A stretch of DNA of 64,000 nt from Methanolinea mesophila (GTDB lineage: Archaea; Halobacteriota; Methanomicrobia; Methanomicrobiales; Methanospirillaceae): assembly GCF_017873855.1 (NCBI RefSeq), contig NZ_JAGGKR010000001.1:1240001-1304000 (forward strand). The letters are read 5' to 3'. A program made the translations under genes and the position numbers. A model generated the notes under the pieces. That model did not search any database and was not told the origin of the DNA. It saw nothing but the letters and a program-made list of their open reading frames with translations. Below are positions 16,793 to 25,451 of this stretch, one piece after another (positions within the stretch are counted from its first letter, which is position 1; every line of letters starts with the position of its first letter).

Positions 16793-17233
16793 TCATCCGC
16801 TTCGTTCTTCGCAGTTGTAACGCCCGAGGATCTCCTTGATGATCCTCCTCGAACTGCAGAGAGGGTATTCCTCCGAAGGGCCTATCCTGACCAGGTCGAT
16901 TCCCGCGAGCCCCCTCTCCTCGAGCCCCCCGCGGATCTTCTGCTCATCGAAGTGCTGGTTGAACCCGAAGGTGATTACTGCCGGCCGGATCTCCTCGATT
17001 GGCCGGAACATATCCTCCCGGTCCCCCAGGACCACATGGTCTGCTACCCGCAGCGACTGCATGATCTTCAGCCGCTGGTCCTCGGAGATGATGGGGCGGG
17101 GCTTGTGCCGGACATTCGCGTCGCGGGCGACGATCACCCAGAGTTCGTCCCCGAGCTTCCGCGATTCCTCCAGATAGTAAATATGCCCCGGATGGAGGAG
17201 GTCGAAGGTGCCGGTGGCCACCACCCGCTTCAT
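16793..17233 (-). CDS. ribL: Archaeal FAD synthase RibL
   Basis: Nucleotidyltransferase of 146 residues that makes FAD from FMN and ATP. The start MKRVVATGTFDLLHPGH carries the HxGH motif (His14, His17) at the usual place, and the ISEDQRLKIM segment supplies the second nucleotide motif. Two C-terminal cysteines (CSSRRIIKEILGRYNC) match those reported as conserved in Methanocaldococcus RibL. The start overlaps the JAMM-gene stop by four bases. The open frame extends upstream to 17317, but those residues lie inside the neighbouring gene. ribK and ribB are encoded elsewhere in this window (44083-45419). Confidence 0.88.
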   Translation of the reverse strand: MKRVVATGTFDLLHPGHIYYLEESRKLGDELWVIVARDANVRHKPRPIISEDQRLKIMQSLRVADHVVLGDREDMFRPIEEIRPAVITFGFNQHFDEQKIRGGLEERGLAGIDLVRIGPSEEYPLCSSRRIIKEILGRYNCEERSG

Positions 17234-17604
17234 TCCACCACCTCGAGATCCACGGGGGTACCGTCTGCGGAGAAAAAGCGCCAGTCGCCGGCCTCGTACG
17301 GGAATCCGACGATACAATGGAAACGTCCTCCGACCCGGGGGAAGAACGAGAGGTCCGCATCCGAGGGGATCATGACCCCGTTCGGGTGGGAATGCGCACT
17401 TCCGGCGATGTGAGTGTCAAGCGGCATCATGTCGAGAAAGAGGCGTGCGCTGTGCTCGTTGCTCGTGGTCCCGGGGAGAAGGTTGAGCTCCCTGATGACC
17501 CCTTCCTCTTCCCGGAGCACTCCTGCAAACTCGTGCGGGTGTTGTTCTTTCCCGATAGAGAGGAGCAGGTCCAGAAGGTCGCGTGAAATTCCCCGTATGT
17601 GCAT
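17230..17604 (-). CDS. JAMM/MPN+ domain protein
   Basis: A 124-residue free-standing JAMM metalloprotease. Glu25 and the motif AHSHPNGVMIPSDADLS (His71, His73, Ser81, Asp84) give the full zinc-binding/catalytic set, so it should be active. Archaeal JAMM proteins can remove ubiquitin-like SAMP modifiers or process sulfur carriers; here the only context is translational coupling to ribL. A TATA-like CAATATAAC lies about 15 bases upstream. The substrate is unknown. Confidence 0.87.
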   Translation of the reverse strand: MHIRGISRDLLDLLLSIGKEQHPHEFAGVLREEEGVIRELNLLPGTTSNEHSARLFLDMMPLDTHIAGSAHSHPNGVMIPSDADLSFFPRVGGRFHCIVGFPYEAGDWRFFSADGTPVDLEVVE

Positions 17605-17657
17605 TGCCGGGAGTTATATTGTGCGGAATGCATGATAACCGTGGCGGGGAGGGCCTG

Positions 17658-19070
17658 TCAGAACGGCCCGTCCTGCTCGAAGCTCCGGCCGAACCGTATG
17701 GCAAGCTCCGCTTTGTAGAGTTCCTTTCCCAGGTACGCTGCATGATCGAGGAGGGAGACGTTTCCCCGGGCGAGTATGGTGTAAAAGACATCGGACCACG
17801 TGTCCCCGCGGATGGCCTTCCCGTCGAGCTCGGCCACGATCTGCCCGTCTGCTACCCCTATCCTGAAGTTTCCCCGGGGGTCGTAGACGATATCCCGGGG
17901 CATCGGCGAAGCCGGGTCGACCTGCCGGTACGTGACCGGCGGTTCCCTTCTCCTCCTTTTCTCCTTGATCACCAGCAGGTCGACCCCGAGGTCCTTGGGG
18001 TACGGCCGGTTCCGTGAAAGGGCCATCATCTCCGTGGCCCTCCGCATCTCTTCCACCGCCCCCCGGGTCTTGTCGGAGTGCTCGCTGGTAAAGATCACCG
18101 CTGCCCCCGCCTCCATTGCCAGGCCGGCGAGGAGGGCGTTCATCCCCACGGAATCGGCATCGAACAGCTCCACCACGTTCCCGGCCCCGAAGAAGAGGGG
18201 ATAGCCGTATTCCTTCATGCACCGGAGAGATTCGAGCAGCCCCGAGCCCGCGGGCTGCAGGAGCGGATCGGCGAGGATGACCTCGATCCCTGCCTTTTCT
18301 GCCAGTGTTATCGTGTGTTCGAGCCCCGCCCTCCCCGGCACCACCACAGCCCCTGCTCCCGCGTCCGCGACCGCCCGCCCCGCCCGGTCCATGTTCTCCT
18401 CCTGGAGGGAGAGCACCAGATCCGCACGGGGAAGTGCGGCCTCGATCAGGTTCGGATCCTGTGAATCGACGGCCAGTGGGGCATCGATCCCCTCCAGGTC
18501 CGCGAAGACCCTGCGGACCTCTTCCGGTGTCGCGTCGAACCCAAAGCCGAGGTCCACGATGTCGGCTCCGGAGGCGAGGTACTCCCGAACCTTCTCACGG
18601 ATGCCGTCCACCCGGTGGGCATCCATTATCTCGGCGAGGACCTTGATCCGTGCGTCGCCGCCGATCTTCACACCCCTGATCAGGTACCGGAAATTCGCTT
18701 CCTGTTCTGCAAAATCCAGCGTGATATACGCCTCTTTCTTTCTCATCCCGGCGATGAAATCATCGGCCGGCGTATCCCTGGACAGGGTGATCGAGTCGAG
18801 AAGAGGGAGGACGAGCGCGAGGTCCGCGGCATGCCGGGGACCGCGAAACACCGGGATCCCGGTCTCCTTTTCCACCGCTGCGAACGATGCGGTGGACATG
18901 CCTGAAACCAGAACCATGTCATAGTGCGTTCCCTGCAGGAGGTCCTTCAGTTGCGAAGGGGTGAGGAAGGACGCGATCTCCCCGGTGACGATTACGTCGG
19001 CATCGAGCCCGGCTGCCGCCGATTTGACGATGGAGTACGTAATTCTGCCGGTGGGAAGGAGAATACGCAT
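17658..19070 (-). CDS. Dihydropteroate synthase-like protein (TIGR00284 type)
   Basis: A 470-residue protein starting MRILLPTGRIT at 19070. Upstream codons of the same frame overlap the divergent promoter and are excluded. The N-terminal ~150 residues form a DUF6513-like domain (VIVTGEIASFLTP); the middle is a TIM-barrel pterin-binding domain with DIVDLGFGFDATPEE and AVDSQDPNLIEAAL; the C-terminus is a small extra domain. Such proteins are known from methanogens and methylotrophs, where a role in methanopterin-type cofactor synthesis has been proposed, not proven. Its promoter lies in the 40-base gap shared with the divergent PHP gene. Confidence 0.82.
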   Translation of the reverse strand: MRILLPTGRITYSIVKSAAAGLDADVIVTGEIASFLTPSQLKDLLQGTHYDMVLVSGMSTASFAAVEKETGIPVFRGPRHAADLALVLPLLDSITLSRDTPADDFIAGMRKKEAYITLDFAEQEANFRYLIRGVKIGGDARIKVLAEIMDAHRVDGIREKVREYLASGADIVDLGFGFDATPEEVRRVFADLEGIDAPLAVDSQDPNLIEAALPRADLVLSLQEENMDRAGRAVADAGAGAVVVPGRAGLEHTITLAEKAGIEVILADPLLQPAGSGLLESLRCMKEYGYPLFFGAGNVVELFDADSVGMNALLAGLAMEAGAAVIFTSEHSDKTRGAVEEMRRATEMMALSRNRPYPKDLGVDLLVIKEKRRRREPPVTYRQVDPASPMPRDIVYDPRGNFRIGVADGQIVAELDGKAIRGDTWSDVFYTILARGNVSLLDHAAYLGKELYKAELAIRFGRSFEQDGPF

Positions 19071-19089
19071 AAGTTCCCTTAATATCGGA

Positions 19090-19102
19090 GAGATATAAAG
19101 AT
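19090..19102 (-). promoter_or_regulatory. TATA box in divergent gap (DHPS-like / PHP genes)
   Basis: AGATATAAAGAT on the plus strand (CTTTATATCT on the minus) lies 20-30 bases upstream of the DHPS-like start, giving a near-leaderless minus-strand transcript. It is too close to the PHP start at 19111 to be that gene's only promoter. Confidence 0.45.
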
Positions 19103-19110
19103 AGATCACC

Positions 19111-19779
19111 ATGCTCGCCTGCGACCTGCATATCCACACCCGTGCGTCAAGGGATGGAGAGAGCAGCGTAGAGGCTATAATCCGCAGTGCCGAAGCGGCC
19201 GGCCTGGACGCGATCGCGATCACCGATCACGACACTACCGAGGGAGTTGCGGCGGCACGTGCCGTCAGTACAAGGCTGGTGATAATTCCGGGGATAGAGG
19301 TGTCCACCCGGCAGGGACACCTCCTCGTCCTGGGCGTGGAGAAGGTCTTCCCCCGGGGGATGGACGTGATAGAGACCATCCGGATGGCGAAAAACGAGGG
19401 CGCCCTGGTGATTCTCCCCCATCCCTACCATATGTGGCGTCACGGGGTAGCACGGAAGTTCCGTACCGCGCTCTGGGAGGTGGACGCGATCGAGACCTTC
19501 AACAGCCGGTACATCGTGGGCTCGGCAAATATGAAGGCCGCCAAGATGGCCCGGAGGCTTGGCAAGCCCGCCGTGGGGGGGTCCGATGCCCACAACGCCC
19601 GTTTTGTCGGGTTCGGGAGGACTCTGGTGGACGCCGAGCCGGATACGGCCTCCATCCTCGCGGCGATCCGGAACGGAAAGACCATCGCCGGGGGGAGGAT
19701 GACCCCCCTGCGAACCTATACCAGGCAGTCGCTCTCCAATACATGGAAAAAGATCGCGAGGCGGGTGCACCCCCGGTAA
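19111..19779 (+). CDS. PHP-domain metal-dependent phosphoesterase
   Basis: A 222-residue polymerase-and-histidinol-phosphatase domain protein. The metal ligands are visible in DLHIHTRASRDG, ITDHDTTEG, PGIEVST, ILPHPYHMW and GGSDAHN. The substrate is unknown; relatives hydrolyse nucleoside bisphosphates or act as nucleases. The truA start lies inside its last 37 bases, so the two genes are co-transcribed. Confidence 0.87.
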   Translation: MLACDLHIHTRASRDGESSVEAIIRSAEAAGLDAIAITDHDTTEGVAAARAVSTRLVIIPGIEVSTRQGHLLVLGVEKVFPRGMDVIETIRMAKNEGALVILPHPYHMWRHGVARKFRTALWEVDAIETFNSRYIVGSANMKAAKMARRLGKPAVGGSDAHNARFVGFGRTLVDAEPDTASILAAIRNGKTIAGGRMTPLRTYTRQSLSNTWKKIARRVHPR

Positions 19780-20570
19780 GGCTGGCGTTCCGGTTCGGGT
19801 ACCTCGGGGACCGGTTCGGAGGATCCCAGGTCCAGGCAGAGGAGCGGACGGTCGAGGGCGAGTTCATCGCCGCGTGTATCCGTTGCGAGCTGTTTACCGA
19901 TTTTCGCGAGGCCCGTTTCCAGACGGGGGGGAGGACGGATCGGGGGGTCCATGCCCGCGGTCAGGTCGCGGCATTCACTACCCACGCACCGGACCGGGCG
20001 ATAAAGGCATTGAACTGGCAGCTGCCCCCCGATATCTGGGTGAACGGATACGCGGAGGTCGAGCCCCCGTTCAACCCCCGGTACGCCGCAAGGAGCCGGA
20101 CCTACCGGTACTATTTCCCCCCCCGGGGACTCGACCTGCACTCGATGGCCGATGCGGCTCAGATTTTCCTGGGGACTCACGACTTCTCTGCATTTGCCCG
20201 GATCCAGGGAAAAGACCCACGACGAACGGTACATTCCATCAGGGTGGCAGCCGAGGATGGTCTTGCATTCATCGAGGTCCGTGGAGAGAGTTTCCTCTGG
20301 CACATGGTCCGCTACATGGCCGCCTCCCTGCTCCTGGCAGGGCAGGCAAGGATCAGCCGCGATGATATCGCCCGCCATCTCGAGACCGGGGAAAAGTGCT
20401 GCCATACCCCGGCACCGGCATTCGGGCTGGTGTTGTGGGATGTGGACTGCGGGATAGTGTTCGCCCCGATCCCCCCCGACTCAAGGACGGAACGACACCT
20501 CGGGCAGCTCCGCGATCGGCACGCGGTCATGGAGAGGATCTGCTCGGTATTCGAGGAGTCTATCGGGTAA
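19743..20570 (+). CDS. truA: tRNA pseudouridine synthase A
   Basis: Makes pseudouridine in the tRNA anticodon stem-loop (positions 38-40). From ATG 19743 it is 275 residues. The catalytic motif GGRTDRGVHARGQ gives Asp66, and downstream SRTYRYYF and the FLWHMVRYM segment complete the TruA pattern. The ATG overlaps the PHP gene by 37 bases. The frame is open far upstream, but that region is the PHP gene read out of frame. Confidence 0.9.
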   Translation: MEKDREAGAPPVRLAFRFGYLGDRFGGSQVQAEERTVEGEFIAACIRCELFTDFREARFQTGGRTDRGVHARGQVAAFTTHAPDRAIKALNWQLPPDIWVNGYAEVEPPFNPRYAARSRTYRYYFPPRGLDLHSMADAAQIFLGTHDFSAFARIQGKDPRRTVHSIRVAAEDGLAFIEVRGESFLWHMVRYMAASLLLAGQARISRDDIARHLETGEKCCHTPAPAFGLVLWDVDCGIVFAPIPPDSRTERHLGQLRDRHAVMERICSVFEESIG

Positions 20571-20610
20571 GGCGGGAACACCCGTGCCACCCCCCCGACA
20601 CAACATATTT

Positions 20611-22092
20611 TCACCCGTTTCCGTGGAACCGGGCCATAAATGCCTCCGCGGTCTCGACGTGCTTCCGGATGGTCGCCTCCTCCATCCGTTCCAGCATGGG
20701 AACCAGCACTCTCATGCGGGGGTTCCTGCGGAACACTTCCCGGTACCGGGCGATGAACCGCCAAAAAAGCCCGTCCCAGATATCGCACCATCTTCCTTCG
20801 GGATAATTCGCCATTCGGGTGAGGTAGTGCGAGGAACTGATGTAGGGCTTGGTGGTGATCAGCCCCCCGTCCGCGTACTGGGACATCCCATAGACGTTCG
20901 GGACCATTACCCAGTCATAGGCGTCGATAAAGTTCTCCATGAACCAGCGATAGACCTCGTCGGGATGGATCTCGCAAAGGAGCATGAAATTCCCGAGTAC
21001 CATCAGGCGCTCGATGTGGTGGGCGTAGGCTCTCTCCCGCACGTTGCGCACGACGGTATCCACCGGCAGGATTCCTGTGGTCCCTTCATACAATGAGGCG
21101 GGCATGCTCCGGGCGACCCCCCAGAAGTTCGACCGCCGGGCAGTCTCCCCTTCCGTGAGATATACCCCCCGCATGAACTCCCTCCAGCCGATGATCTGCC
21201 GGATGAACCCCTCGAGCGAGTTTATCGGGACAGGGTAGATCTCCGCGAACTGGAGCGCCCTGGTCACGACCTGGTCGGGGGTGAGGAGGCCGGTATTGAG
21301 GAGCGGGGAGATCAGGGAATGGCATATGAAAGGGTTGTCAAAAGAGATGGCGTCCTGGTAGGGGCCGAAGCAGGAGAGCCTGTCCGCCAGGAACCGTTCC
21401 AGCCAGACGTCGGCATCCTTGTGCCGCACCGGGTAGATGAAACCCTGGATCTGCCCGGGGTTGTCCGGGAATTCGTTCCGGACGTATTCTTCCGCCTCAC
21501 GGGTCCACCTGTTCTCAGCAGGTGGCGTGACCTTGGCGAGTTTCAGCCCCTCGGGGACGGTCTTCCTGTTCTCGGTATCATAGGTCCACCTCCCCCCGGC
21601 CGGTTTTCCGTCGACCATCAGGATCCCCAGTCTTTTGCGCTGTTCCCGGTAGAACTCGGTCATGGAGTAGTGCGCCGCGTCCGAGAAGAACTCCTCGATC
21701 AGGTTCCGCGGAGTCAGGAAACCGGGGGATTCCTGGTAAGAGACCCGGATACCCAGGTTCCGCGACCACTGTGCGAGGATTCGTTCCAGGGTGTGGTCGC
21801 AGGGGTCCGCGAGCCGGATGGTGGATACCCCTGCATCGGAGATCGTGGAGAAGAGACGGGGGATGGTCTCGGGCCCGGCATGGGGAATATACTCCACCTG
21901 GTAGCCCTCCCCCTCCAGCCGGGAACGGTAGGCCTGCATCGAGGCCCGGTGGAACACCAGTTTATGCCTGCAGAACCGGAATTCAGAGAAGAACCGATCG
22001 GCCTCCACCAGGTACACGACCCGTTCCGTGTCGAGCGCCGGGTGGCGGGCGAAGAGCTGGTGGGGAAAGACGAGTGTGACCTCACGGCCCAT
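20611..22092 (-). CDS. Cryptochrome/photolyase-family protein lacking most Fe-S cysteines
   Basis: A 493-residue flavoprotein of the prokaryotic PhrB/FeS-BCP photolyase branch (COG3046). The N-terminal Rossmann-type domain starts TLVFPHQLF; the C-terminal FAD domain has INSLEGFIRQIIGWREFMRG, AYAHHIERLMVLGNF and NVYGMSQYADGG. Most members then read YC-x2-C and a later CPF, ligands of a [4Fe-4S] cluster. Here that stretch is shortened to MANYPEGRWCDIWDGLFW, with only Cys436, and the residue expected to be Cys before AYAHH is hydrophobic. The flavin site looks intact, so it probably binds FAD but not the standard cluster. DNA repair activity is not certain. Confidence 0.83.
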   Translation of the reverse strand: MGREVTLVFPHQLFARHPALDTERVVYLVEADRFFSEFRFCRHKLVFHRASMQAYRSRLEGEGYQVEYIPHAGPETIPRLFSTISDAGVSTIRLADPCDHTLERILAQWSRNLGIRVSYQESPGFLTPRNLIEEFFSDAAHYSMTEFYREQRKRLGILMVDGKPAGGRWTYDTENRKTVPEGLKLAKVTPPAENRWTREAEEYVRNEFPDNPGQIQGFIYPVRHKDADVWLERFLADRLSCFGPYQDAISFDNPFICHSLISPLLNTGLLTPDQVVTRALQFAEIYPVPINSLEGFIRQIIGWREFMRGVYLTEGETARRSNFWGVARSMPASLYEGTTGILPVDTVVRNVRERAYAHHIERLMVLGNFMLLCEIHPDEVYRWFMENFIDAYDWVMVPNVYGMSQYADGGLITTKPYISSSHYLTRMANYPEGRWCDIWDGLFWRFIARYREVFRRNPRMRVLVPMLERMEEATIRKHVETAEAFMARFHGNG

Positions 22093-22152
22093 GCGGCCGC
22101 GCCTCCTTCCCTTTCCACCGATCCATCATTCTCTAATTGTCCTGATTCGCAC

Positions 22153-22163
22153 ACTATAAAAGA
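22153..22163 (+). promoter_or_regulatory. TATA box of the YkgJ-family gene
   Basis: ACTATAAAAGA lies about 30-38 bases upstream of ATG 22192, the right spacing for a short-leader archaeal transcript. It sits in the 99-base divergent gap with the photolyase-family gene. Confidence 0.55.
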
Positions 22164-22191
22164 TCGCTCACCCCAGTGTTCTTCTGACACC

Positions 22192-22683
22192 ATGGGAAAT
22201 TCGTCCTGCTCCCGGTGCGGGAAGTGCTGTATCAGCCTGGGAAAACACATGAGCCTCGCGGCAAGCCTCTCCCCCCGGTCGCACTACCTCAGGGTCGGGG
22301 TCACCGGCGAGATTCTCCCGGTCACCGTACCGCCGGACTGCGCCGATCTCTTCGCGAAAAGGGACCCGGAACATTACGACCCTTCGTGGTGCCCGTTCCT
22401 CAGGCGCGTGGAAGAAGGTACGTTCCTTTGCACGATCTACCCGGCGAGGCCGGGGATCTGCCGCCAGTTCAGGTGCTTCACCCTTTCCGTCACCGATGCC
22501 TCCGGGAAGGTTGTCGGGCGGGTTGTCGGGCGAAAAACCCTGGAGAGTACCGATCCTGCCCTGATCCATGTCTGGAACGAACAGGTGAAAGGGATCCAGG
22601 ACTCAGACCTGGTCGTCTGGCGGGAGAAGGCGGAGAAAATCCTGAAAGATGCGGGTTTCGGGGTGAGGTCCTGGGAAGATTAA
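22192..22683 (+). CDS. YkgJ-family cysteine-cluster protein
   Basis: A 163-residue protein with the YkgJ (PF03692) pattern: SCSRCGKCC at the N-terminus, then WCPFL, FLCTIYPARPGICRQFRC. The eight-cysteine set is thought to bind Zn or an Fe-S cluster; function is unknown across the family. ATG 22192 is chosen because it starts at the cysteine motif and follows a TATA box; the same frame is open for hundreds of bases upstream, but only as the antisense of the photolyase-family gene. Confidence 0.85.
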   Translation: MGNSSCSRCGKCCISLGKHMSLAASLSPRSHYLRVGVTGEILPVTVPPDCADLFAKRDPEHYDPSWCPFLRRVEEGTFLCTIYPARPGICRQFRCFTLSVTDASGKVVGRVVGRKTLESTDPALIHVWNEQVKGIQDSDLVVWREKAEKILKDAGFGVRSWED

Positions 22684-22722
22684 CCCCGGAAAACGGACAG
22701 TCAGGTATATCAGAATATTGTT

Positions 22723-23322
22723 CTATCCGGGGAAGATCTCCACTCCGGTGGGAAGAAGCGCCTTGACCAGGCGGGAAGAGGCACGCTCCGTCGTCAGGAT
22801 CGTCAGGGAGAGATCTGCAGAATCTCCCTCCGCTCCCAGATACACCGCATCGACCTGGTACCCGGTATGCGAGAGCACGAACCCGAGTGAACGTGTCTCC
22901 GCGGTCCCCCGAGCGATTGTATGCGGTTCCCCGGGGGCGAACTGTTCAGGAGTCCTCTCCAGCACGACCTTAAGGGTCTCTCCCGCGTCGACCACCACCA
23001 TTGGGACCCCGGCGATGAGGACCTGCTGGCCGGGGGGGATCACCACCGAGTAGGTGGTGGAATAGGGATACGTCGCACCGGGGACCGGCGGGAGGCCGAT
23101 ATCGATCACCATGGTGCCGTACGCAGCGACGGCGATGGCGAGCACGATTACCAGCCCCACTGCGAGCGCCGTGAGGGCGGGGTGGCTTCCGGTGGTGGCG
23201 TATTGTACCGGCATTCCTTCGCTATCCGTTTCGAATCCGGCCGGCCCGCGCTCTCCGCGTTCTTCTTTATCGTCCTTCCCCGGACCTGCCTCGCGCTCGT
23301 TCTCCCGGGTAACCTGATCCAT
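22723..23322 (-). CDS. Membrane-anchored protein of unknown function
   Basis: A 199-residue protein with a charged N-terminal tail (about 1-45), one transmembrane helix (ALTALAVGLVIVLAIAVAAY, about 50-70) and an extracytoplasmic beta-rich domain of about 125 residues. I do not recognise the family. It resembles the many single-pass pilin-like or surface-anchored unknowns of Methanomicrobiales. It lies between the convergent YkgJ gene and the divergent por operon, apparently monocistronic. Confidence 0.65.
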   Translation of the reverse strand: MDQVTRENEREAGPGKDDKEERGERGPAGFETDSEGMPVQYATTGSHPALTALAVGLVIVLAIAVAAYGTMVIDIGLPPVPGATYPYSTTYSVVIPPGQQVLIAGVPMVVVDAGETLKVVLERTPEQFAPGEPHTIARGTAETRSLGFVLSHTGYQVDAVYLGAEGDSADLSLTILTTERASSRLVKALLPTGVEIFPG

Positions 23323-23418
23323 TTCCCCGATCTCTCTCAGGTATGAAGGGGCTGCTTCCTAAAAATATGCATTGGTTCATTCGAATCCCGAAAAAAACCC
23401 CGAAAATGAACAAAATCC

Positions 23419-23430
23419 CATTAATATACT
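23419..23430 (+). promoter_or_regulatory. Promoter of the por operon
   Basis: CATTAATATACT about 41-50 bases upstream of porB fits a BRE/TATA element in an otherwise A-rich 147-base divergent gap. The implied leader is about 20 bases. Confidence 0.5.
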
Positions 23431-23469
23431 CTTATTACACATGGCCAAGATATAGTACTGTTTGATCGA

Positions 23470-24351
23470 ATGACGGAAATCCCGAAAGAGGAGTATATTT
23501 TAAAATGCACCTCGGCATGCGCCGGCTGCAGCACGTCGCTCATCCTGCGGTACGTGCTCAAGGCCGCGGGCCGGGACACGGTGCTGGTGATCCCTGCCTG
23601 CTGTACCAGCGTGATCCAGGGCATCTATCCCAATACCGCGATGAACATTCCCATTTACAACGTGGCGTTCGCCGCGGCGGCCGCATGTGCATCCGGCATG
23701 AGCGAGGCATTCAGCGCGGCAGGGAAGAAGACCAACGTGATCGTCTATGCCGGGGACGGGGGCACCGTGGATATCGGGATACAGTCCCTTTCGGGTGCCT
23801 TCGAGCGGGGGACCGATTTCCTCTATATCTGTTACGACAACGAGGCGTACGGAAACACGGGCATGCAGCGTTCGGGTGCGACCCCGATCGGGGCGAGGAC
23901 CACGACCACCCCGGGAGGAAAGATCCACGCCAAGAAGGACCTCGACGGGATCGTTGCCGCCCACAACCCGCCCTATATGGCCACGGCGTGCAGTGCCTAT
24001 CCCCAGGACCTGTTCAAGAAGGTGCAGAAAGCCCTGTCCATCCGGGGGCCGAAGTTCATCCATATCCTCGCGCCCTGCCCTCCGGGATGGCGGTTCTCTT
24101 CGGAGAAGACCATCGAGATGGGCAAACTCGCGGTGAAATCGGGGATGTGGCTGCTCTACGAGCGTGAGTACGGCGCGGTGACCATCAACGGCCCCTCGAA
24201 GGCGGCCATGATCAAACCGGTCCCGGTGGAGGACTACCTCGCCCCCCAGGGCCGGTTCAAGGGGATCAGCAAGGAAGCGCTCGCGATGCTCAAATCGCAG
24301 GCGGAAAAATCTGCAAAACGGCTGAAACTGGAGGCTGACGGCGTATGCTGA
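23470..24351 (+). CDS. porB: Pyruvate:ferredoxin oxidoreductase, beta (TPP-binding) subunit
   Basis: Thiamine-diphosphate subunit of the reversible pyruvate/acetyl-CoA ferredoxin oxidoreductase, the main carbon-assimilating enzyme of methanogens. It is 293 residues: CAGC plus nearby and C-terminal cysteines (CPPGW) for the proximal cluster, the TPP motif AGDGGTVDIGIQSL, and YDNEAYGNTGMQRSGATP, a PorB hallmark. It overlaps porA by 7 bases. The gene order beta-alpha-gamma-delta differs from the gamma-delta-alpha-beta order of several other methanogens. Confidence 0.92.
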   Translation: MTEIPKEEYILKCTSACAGCSTSLILRYVLKAAGRDTVLVIPACCTSVIQGIYPNTAMNIPIYNVAFAAAAACASGMSEAFSAAGKKTNVIVYAGDGGTVDIGIQSLSGAFERGTDFLYICYDNEAYGNTGMQRSGATPIGARTTTTPGGKIHAKKDLDGIVAAHNPPYMATACSAYPQDLFKKVQKALSIRGPKFIHILAPCPPGWRFSSEKTIEMGKLAVKSGMWLLYEREYGAVTINGPSKAAMIKPVPVEDYLAPQGRFKGISKEALAMLKSQAEKSAKRLKLEADGVC

Positions 24352-25451
24352 CCATTGCAACGGGGAACAAGGCGGTAGCGGCTGCGGTCAAGGAGGCCAG
24401 GCCTTCGGTGATCGCGGCCTACCCGATCACCCCCCAGACCGAGATCGTGGAACAGATCGCCGATTACGTGACCGGAGGGTCGCTCGACAGCAGGTACATC
24501 CCGGTGGAAAGCGAGCACTCGGCGATGGCTGCCTGTATCGGGGCCAGCGTCACCGGGGCCCGGACCTTCACCGCGACCAGCTCCCACGGGCTGCTCTATA
24601 TGCACGAGATGGTGAACTGGGCCGCGGGGGCACGGCTCCCCATCGTGATGGCGAACGTGAACAGGTCGCTCGGACCGGGCTGGAACGTCTGGGCCGAGCA
24701 TACGGACGCATTCCAGGAACGGGACACGGGGTGGCTGCAGGTCTATGTAGGCACCGTGCAGGAGGCGTACGACGCCACGCTGATGGCGTTCCGCATCGCA
24801 GAGCACGAATCCGTCCTGCTCCCGGTGATGGTCAACCTCGACGGTTTCGTCCTCTCCCATATCATGCAGTCGCTTGAGACCGTGGATCTCGGCGACTTCA
24901 TCCCGCCGCTGCGCCTCCCCCACGCGATCGATATCGAGCATCCCCGGGGGTATGGAACCCTCACCGGGCCGGACGAATATTTCAAGTTCCGGTGGGACAT
25001 CGAACGGTCGATGCGGGACTCGGTCCGGGTCATCGAGGAGACCCAGAAGGAATTTGGAAAGAGGTTCGGAAGGTCCTACGGGTTTACCGAGGACTACCGC
25101 TGCGAGGACGCGGACGTCCTGGTGGTTGCCATGGGGACGCTCGGCAAGGAGGCCGAGGTCGCGGTAGACAACCTCCGGAAAGAAGGGGTGAAGGCGGGTT
25201 CGATGCGTATCCGCTGGCTCCGTCCCTTCCCGGAGCTCGATATCGCCGGGCGCGACGTGGTGGTGATCGACCGTGACTACTCGTTCGGGTGGGGCGGGGT
25301 CATCGCCCGCAGCCTGAAGGCGAAGTACCGTGTCGAGCCGTTCAGCGTGATCGCGGGGCTCGGAGGCCAGGAAGTGACCTTCGACGATATCGCCGGGTTC
25401 GTCCGCGACAGGGAGCCCGGGAAGGAGTATTGGTTCGGGGTGAATGCGTAA
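24345..25451 (+). CDS. porA: Pyruvate:ferredoxin oxidoreductase, alpha subunit
   Basis: Pyruvate-binding alpha subunit of 368 residues. AAYPITPQTEIVEQIADYV is the conserved N-terminal segment, followed by VESEHSAMAACIGAS, TATSSHGLLYMHE and the C-terminal GSMRIRWLRPFPE with VVVIDRDYSFGWGG. Its stop overlaps the porC start by one base. The subunit type is clear; pyruvate rather than another 2-oxoacid is inferred from the PorB motifs and four-gene composition. Confidence 0.92.
   Translation: MLTIATGNKAVAAAVKEARPSVIAAYPITPQTEIVEQIADYVTGGSLDSRYIPVESEHSAMAACIGASVTGARTFTATSSHGLLYMHEMVNWAAGARLPIVMANVNRSLGPGWNVWAEHTDAFQERDTGWLQVYVGTVQEAYDATLMAFRIAEHESVLLPVMVNLDGFVLSHIMQSLETVDLGDFIPPLRLPHAIDIEHPRGYGTLTGPDEYFKFRWDIERSMRDSVRVIEETQKEFGKRFGRSYGFTEDYRCEDADVLVVAMGTLGKEAEVAVDNLRKEGVKAGSMRIRWLRPFPELDIAGRDVVVIDRDYSFGWGGVIARSLKAKYRVEPFSVIAGLGGQEVTFDDIAGFVRDREPGKEYWFGVNA

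Noticed and set aside
21319-22191. Long in-frame extension of the YkgJ-family gene
   Set aside because: It lies entirely antisense to the photolyase-family gene; homology begins at ATG 22192, which follows a TATA box.
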